Of a DNA stretch of 64,000 nucleotides, positions 63,441-64,000 are shown in pieces. The DNA is taken from the NCBI GenBank assembly GCA_014651175.1, contig BMWJ01000003.1:620001-684000 (forward strand), in the 5' to 3' direction. A model generated the notes under the pieces. That model saw nothing but the letters and a program-made list of their open reading frames with translations. It did not search any database and had not been told where the DNA came from. Positions within the stretch are counted from its first letter, which is position 1; each line of letters opens with the position of its first letter. The position numbers and the translations under genes are program-made. This DNA is from Streptomyces clavifer. GTDB lineage: Bacteria > Actinomycetota > Actinomycetes > Streptomycetales > Streptomycetaceae.

Positions 63441-64000
63441 TCACCGCATCCGGGTGGCCCATTCCTGCACCTTCTTGATCCGGTCCTGGATCTGGCCGGC
63501 CGTCGCCTCCGCACTCGGCGGGCCGCCACAGACCCGGCGCAGTTCGGTGTGGATCACGCCGTGCGGCTTGCCGCTCTGATGGGTGTACGCCGACACCATC
63601 GTGTTGAGCTGCTTGCGGAGCTCCAGCAGCTTCTTGTGCGTGACCACGGGCCGGTCCTCGGCCGCCTTCTCCAGGAGGTCGGCCTCCGCGGCCGGTTTCT
63701 GGCGGCTGTGCGCGATCTGCCGGGTCTGCCGCTTCTGGAGGAGCAGCTGCACCTGGTCGGGCTCGAGCAGTCCCGGAATCCCCAGGTAGTCCTGCTCCTC
63801 CGCACTTCCCGGGTGCGCCTGCATGCCGAATTCGGCGCCGTCGTACAGCACCCGGTCGAAGACCGCGTCGGACTCCAGCGCCTCGAAGGGCAGCTGCTCC
63901 TCGGTCTCCTCGTCCTCCAGCTTCTCCGCGTCCGCGAGGAGCTGGTCCTCCTCGGCGAACGGGTTCTCCTCGTCGCTGCCCTTCTTCGGCTTGTCGAGCA
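63441..64000 (-). CDS. DEAD/DEAH-box helicase, C-terminal part (truncated by window end)
   Basis: The frame is open to the right edge and gives about 186 residues of a C-terminus. An acidic part (DEENPFAEEDQLLADAEKLE) is followed by VFDRVLYDGAEFGMQAHPGS and DYLGIPGLLEPDQVQLLLQK. It ends with helical segments (GQIQDRIKKVQEWATRMR). I associate this tail with a Streptomyces DEAD/DEAH helicase family that unwinds nucleic acid. The helicase core lies outside the window, so the assignment is from the tail only. Confidence 0.7.
   Translation of the reverse strand, partial: LDKPKKGSDEENPFAEEDQLLADAEKLEDEETEEQLPFEALESDAVFDRVLYDGAEFGMQAHPGSAEEQDYLGIPGLLEPDQVQLLLQKRQTRQIAHSRQKPAAEADLLEKAAEDRPVVTHKKLLELRKQLNTMVSAYTHQSGKPHGVIHTELRRVCGGPPSAEATAGQIQDRIKKVQEWATRMR

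Overview
The window looks like a piece of Streptomyces chromosome. The DNA is very GC-rich with strong third-position GC bias, GTG starts are common, and it carries Streptomyces hallmarks: an SsgA-like sporulation protein (SsgG), DasR-type dre palindromes around a GlcNAc PTS cluster, an ECF42/DGPF pair, and an actinobacterial cysteine leader peptide upstream of cysO-cysM. From memory, the order nagF-nagE1-nagE2 ... cysM ... clpS ... ssgG ... hpd resembles the core-chromosome SCO2903-SCO2932 interval of S. coelicolor. That is recollection, not a search.

Layout. 1-12 kb is variable: oxidoreductases, a two-gene DUF6232/small-protein cassette sharing a duplicated amyloid-like motif across its junction, Rrf2 and PadR regulators with clear palindromes, an M23 peptidase, the ECF42 sigma/DGPF pair, and a convergent NHEJ ligase/Ku pair. 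12-26 kb holds a secreted RCC1-type propeller, an aldolase/DeoR pair, a DUF445 protein, a secreted SGNH hydrolase, a three-gene ABC-2 exporter, a class A PBP, and a SugE guanidinium exporter preceded by what I read as a guanidine-III riboswitch. 26-31.6 kb has a bacterioferritin comigratory protein, an MFS symporter, then a scarred accessory island. The island contains one unknown gene, a pseudogene that reads as the 5' end of pglW joined to the 3' end of brxHI (a collapsed BREX type 2 system), a second 100-bp copy of the MFS 3' end, and a frameshifted HNH endonuclease, ending at tRNA-Leu(UAG).

31.6-46 kb is core metabolism. rdgB/rph (nucleotide and RNA housekeeping) are followed by the GlcNAc PTS genes with three dre sites. 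A metallo-hydrolase and a membrane-tethered PemK/MazF-like protein come next. The CysO/CysM/Mec cysteine pathway follows with its Cys-rich leader and hairpin, then an amino-acid permease, DUF2017/ClpS, and the pncB/pncA pair for NAD salvage.

46-64 kb contains a large secreted M6 metalloprotease, two RDD membrane proteins, SsgG, a GlcD-type FAD oxidase, a TPR protein, hpd (tyrosine degradation) divergent from an Lrp-type regulator, a four-gene OpuC/OsmF-type osmolyte ABC transporter, an S16-type membrane protease, an IclR regulator and the C-terminus of a DEAD/DEAH helicase that runs off the right edge. Most gene ends carry strong GC-rich hairpins, several of them nearly perfect palindromes.

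Most interesting places: the duplicated motif at 1961-2100, the BREX relic bracketed by MFS-end repeats (28.7-30.3 kb), the riboswitch at 25.8 kb, and the cysteine attenuator at 40.0-40.2 kb. All family assignments are by reading; no searches were run.
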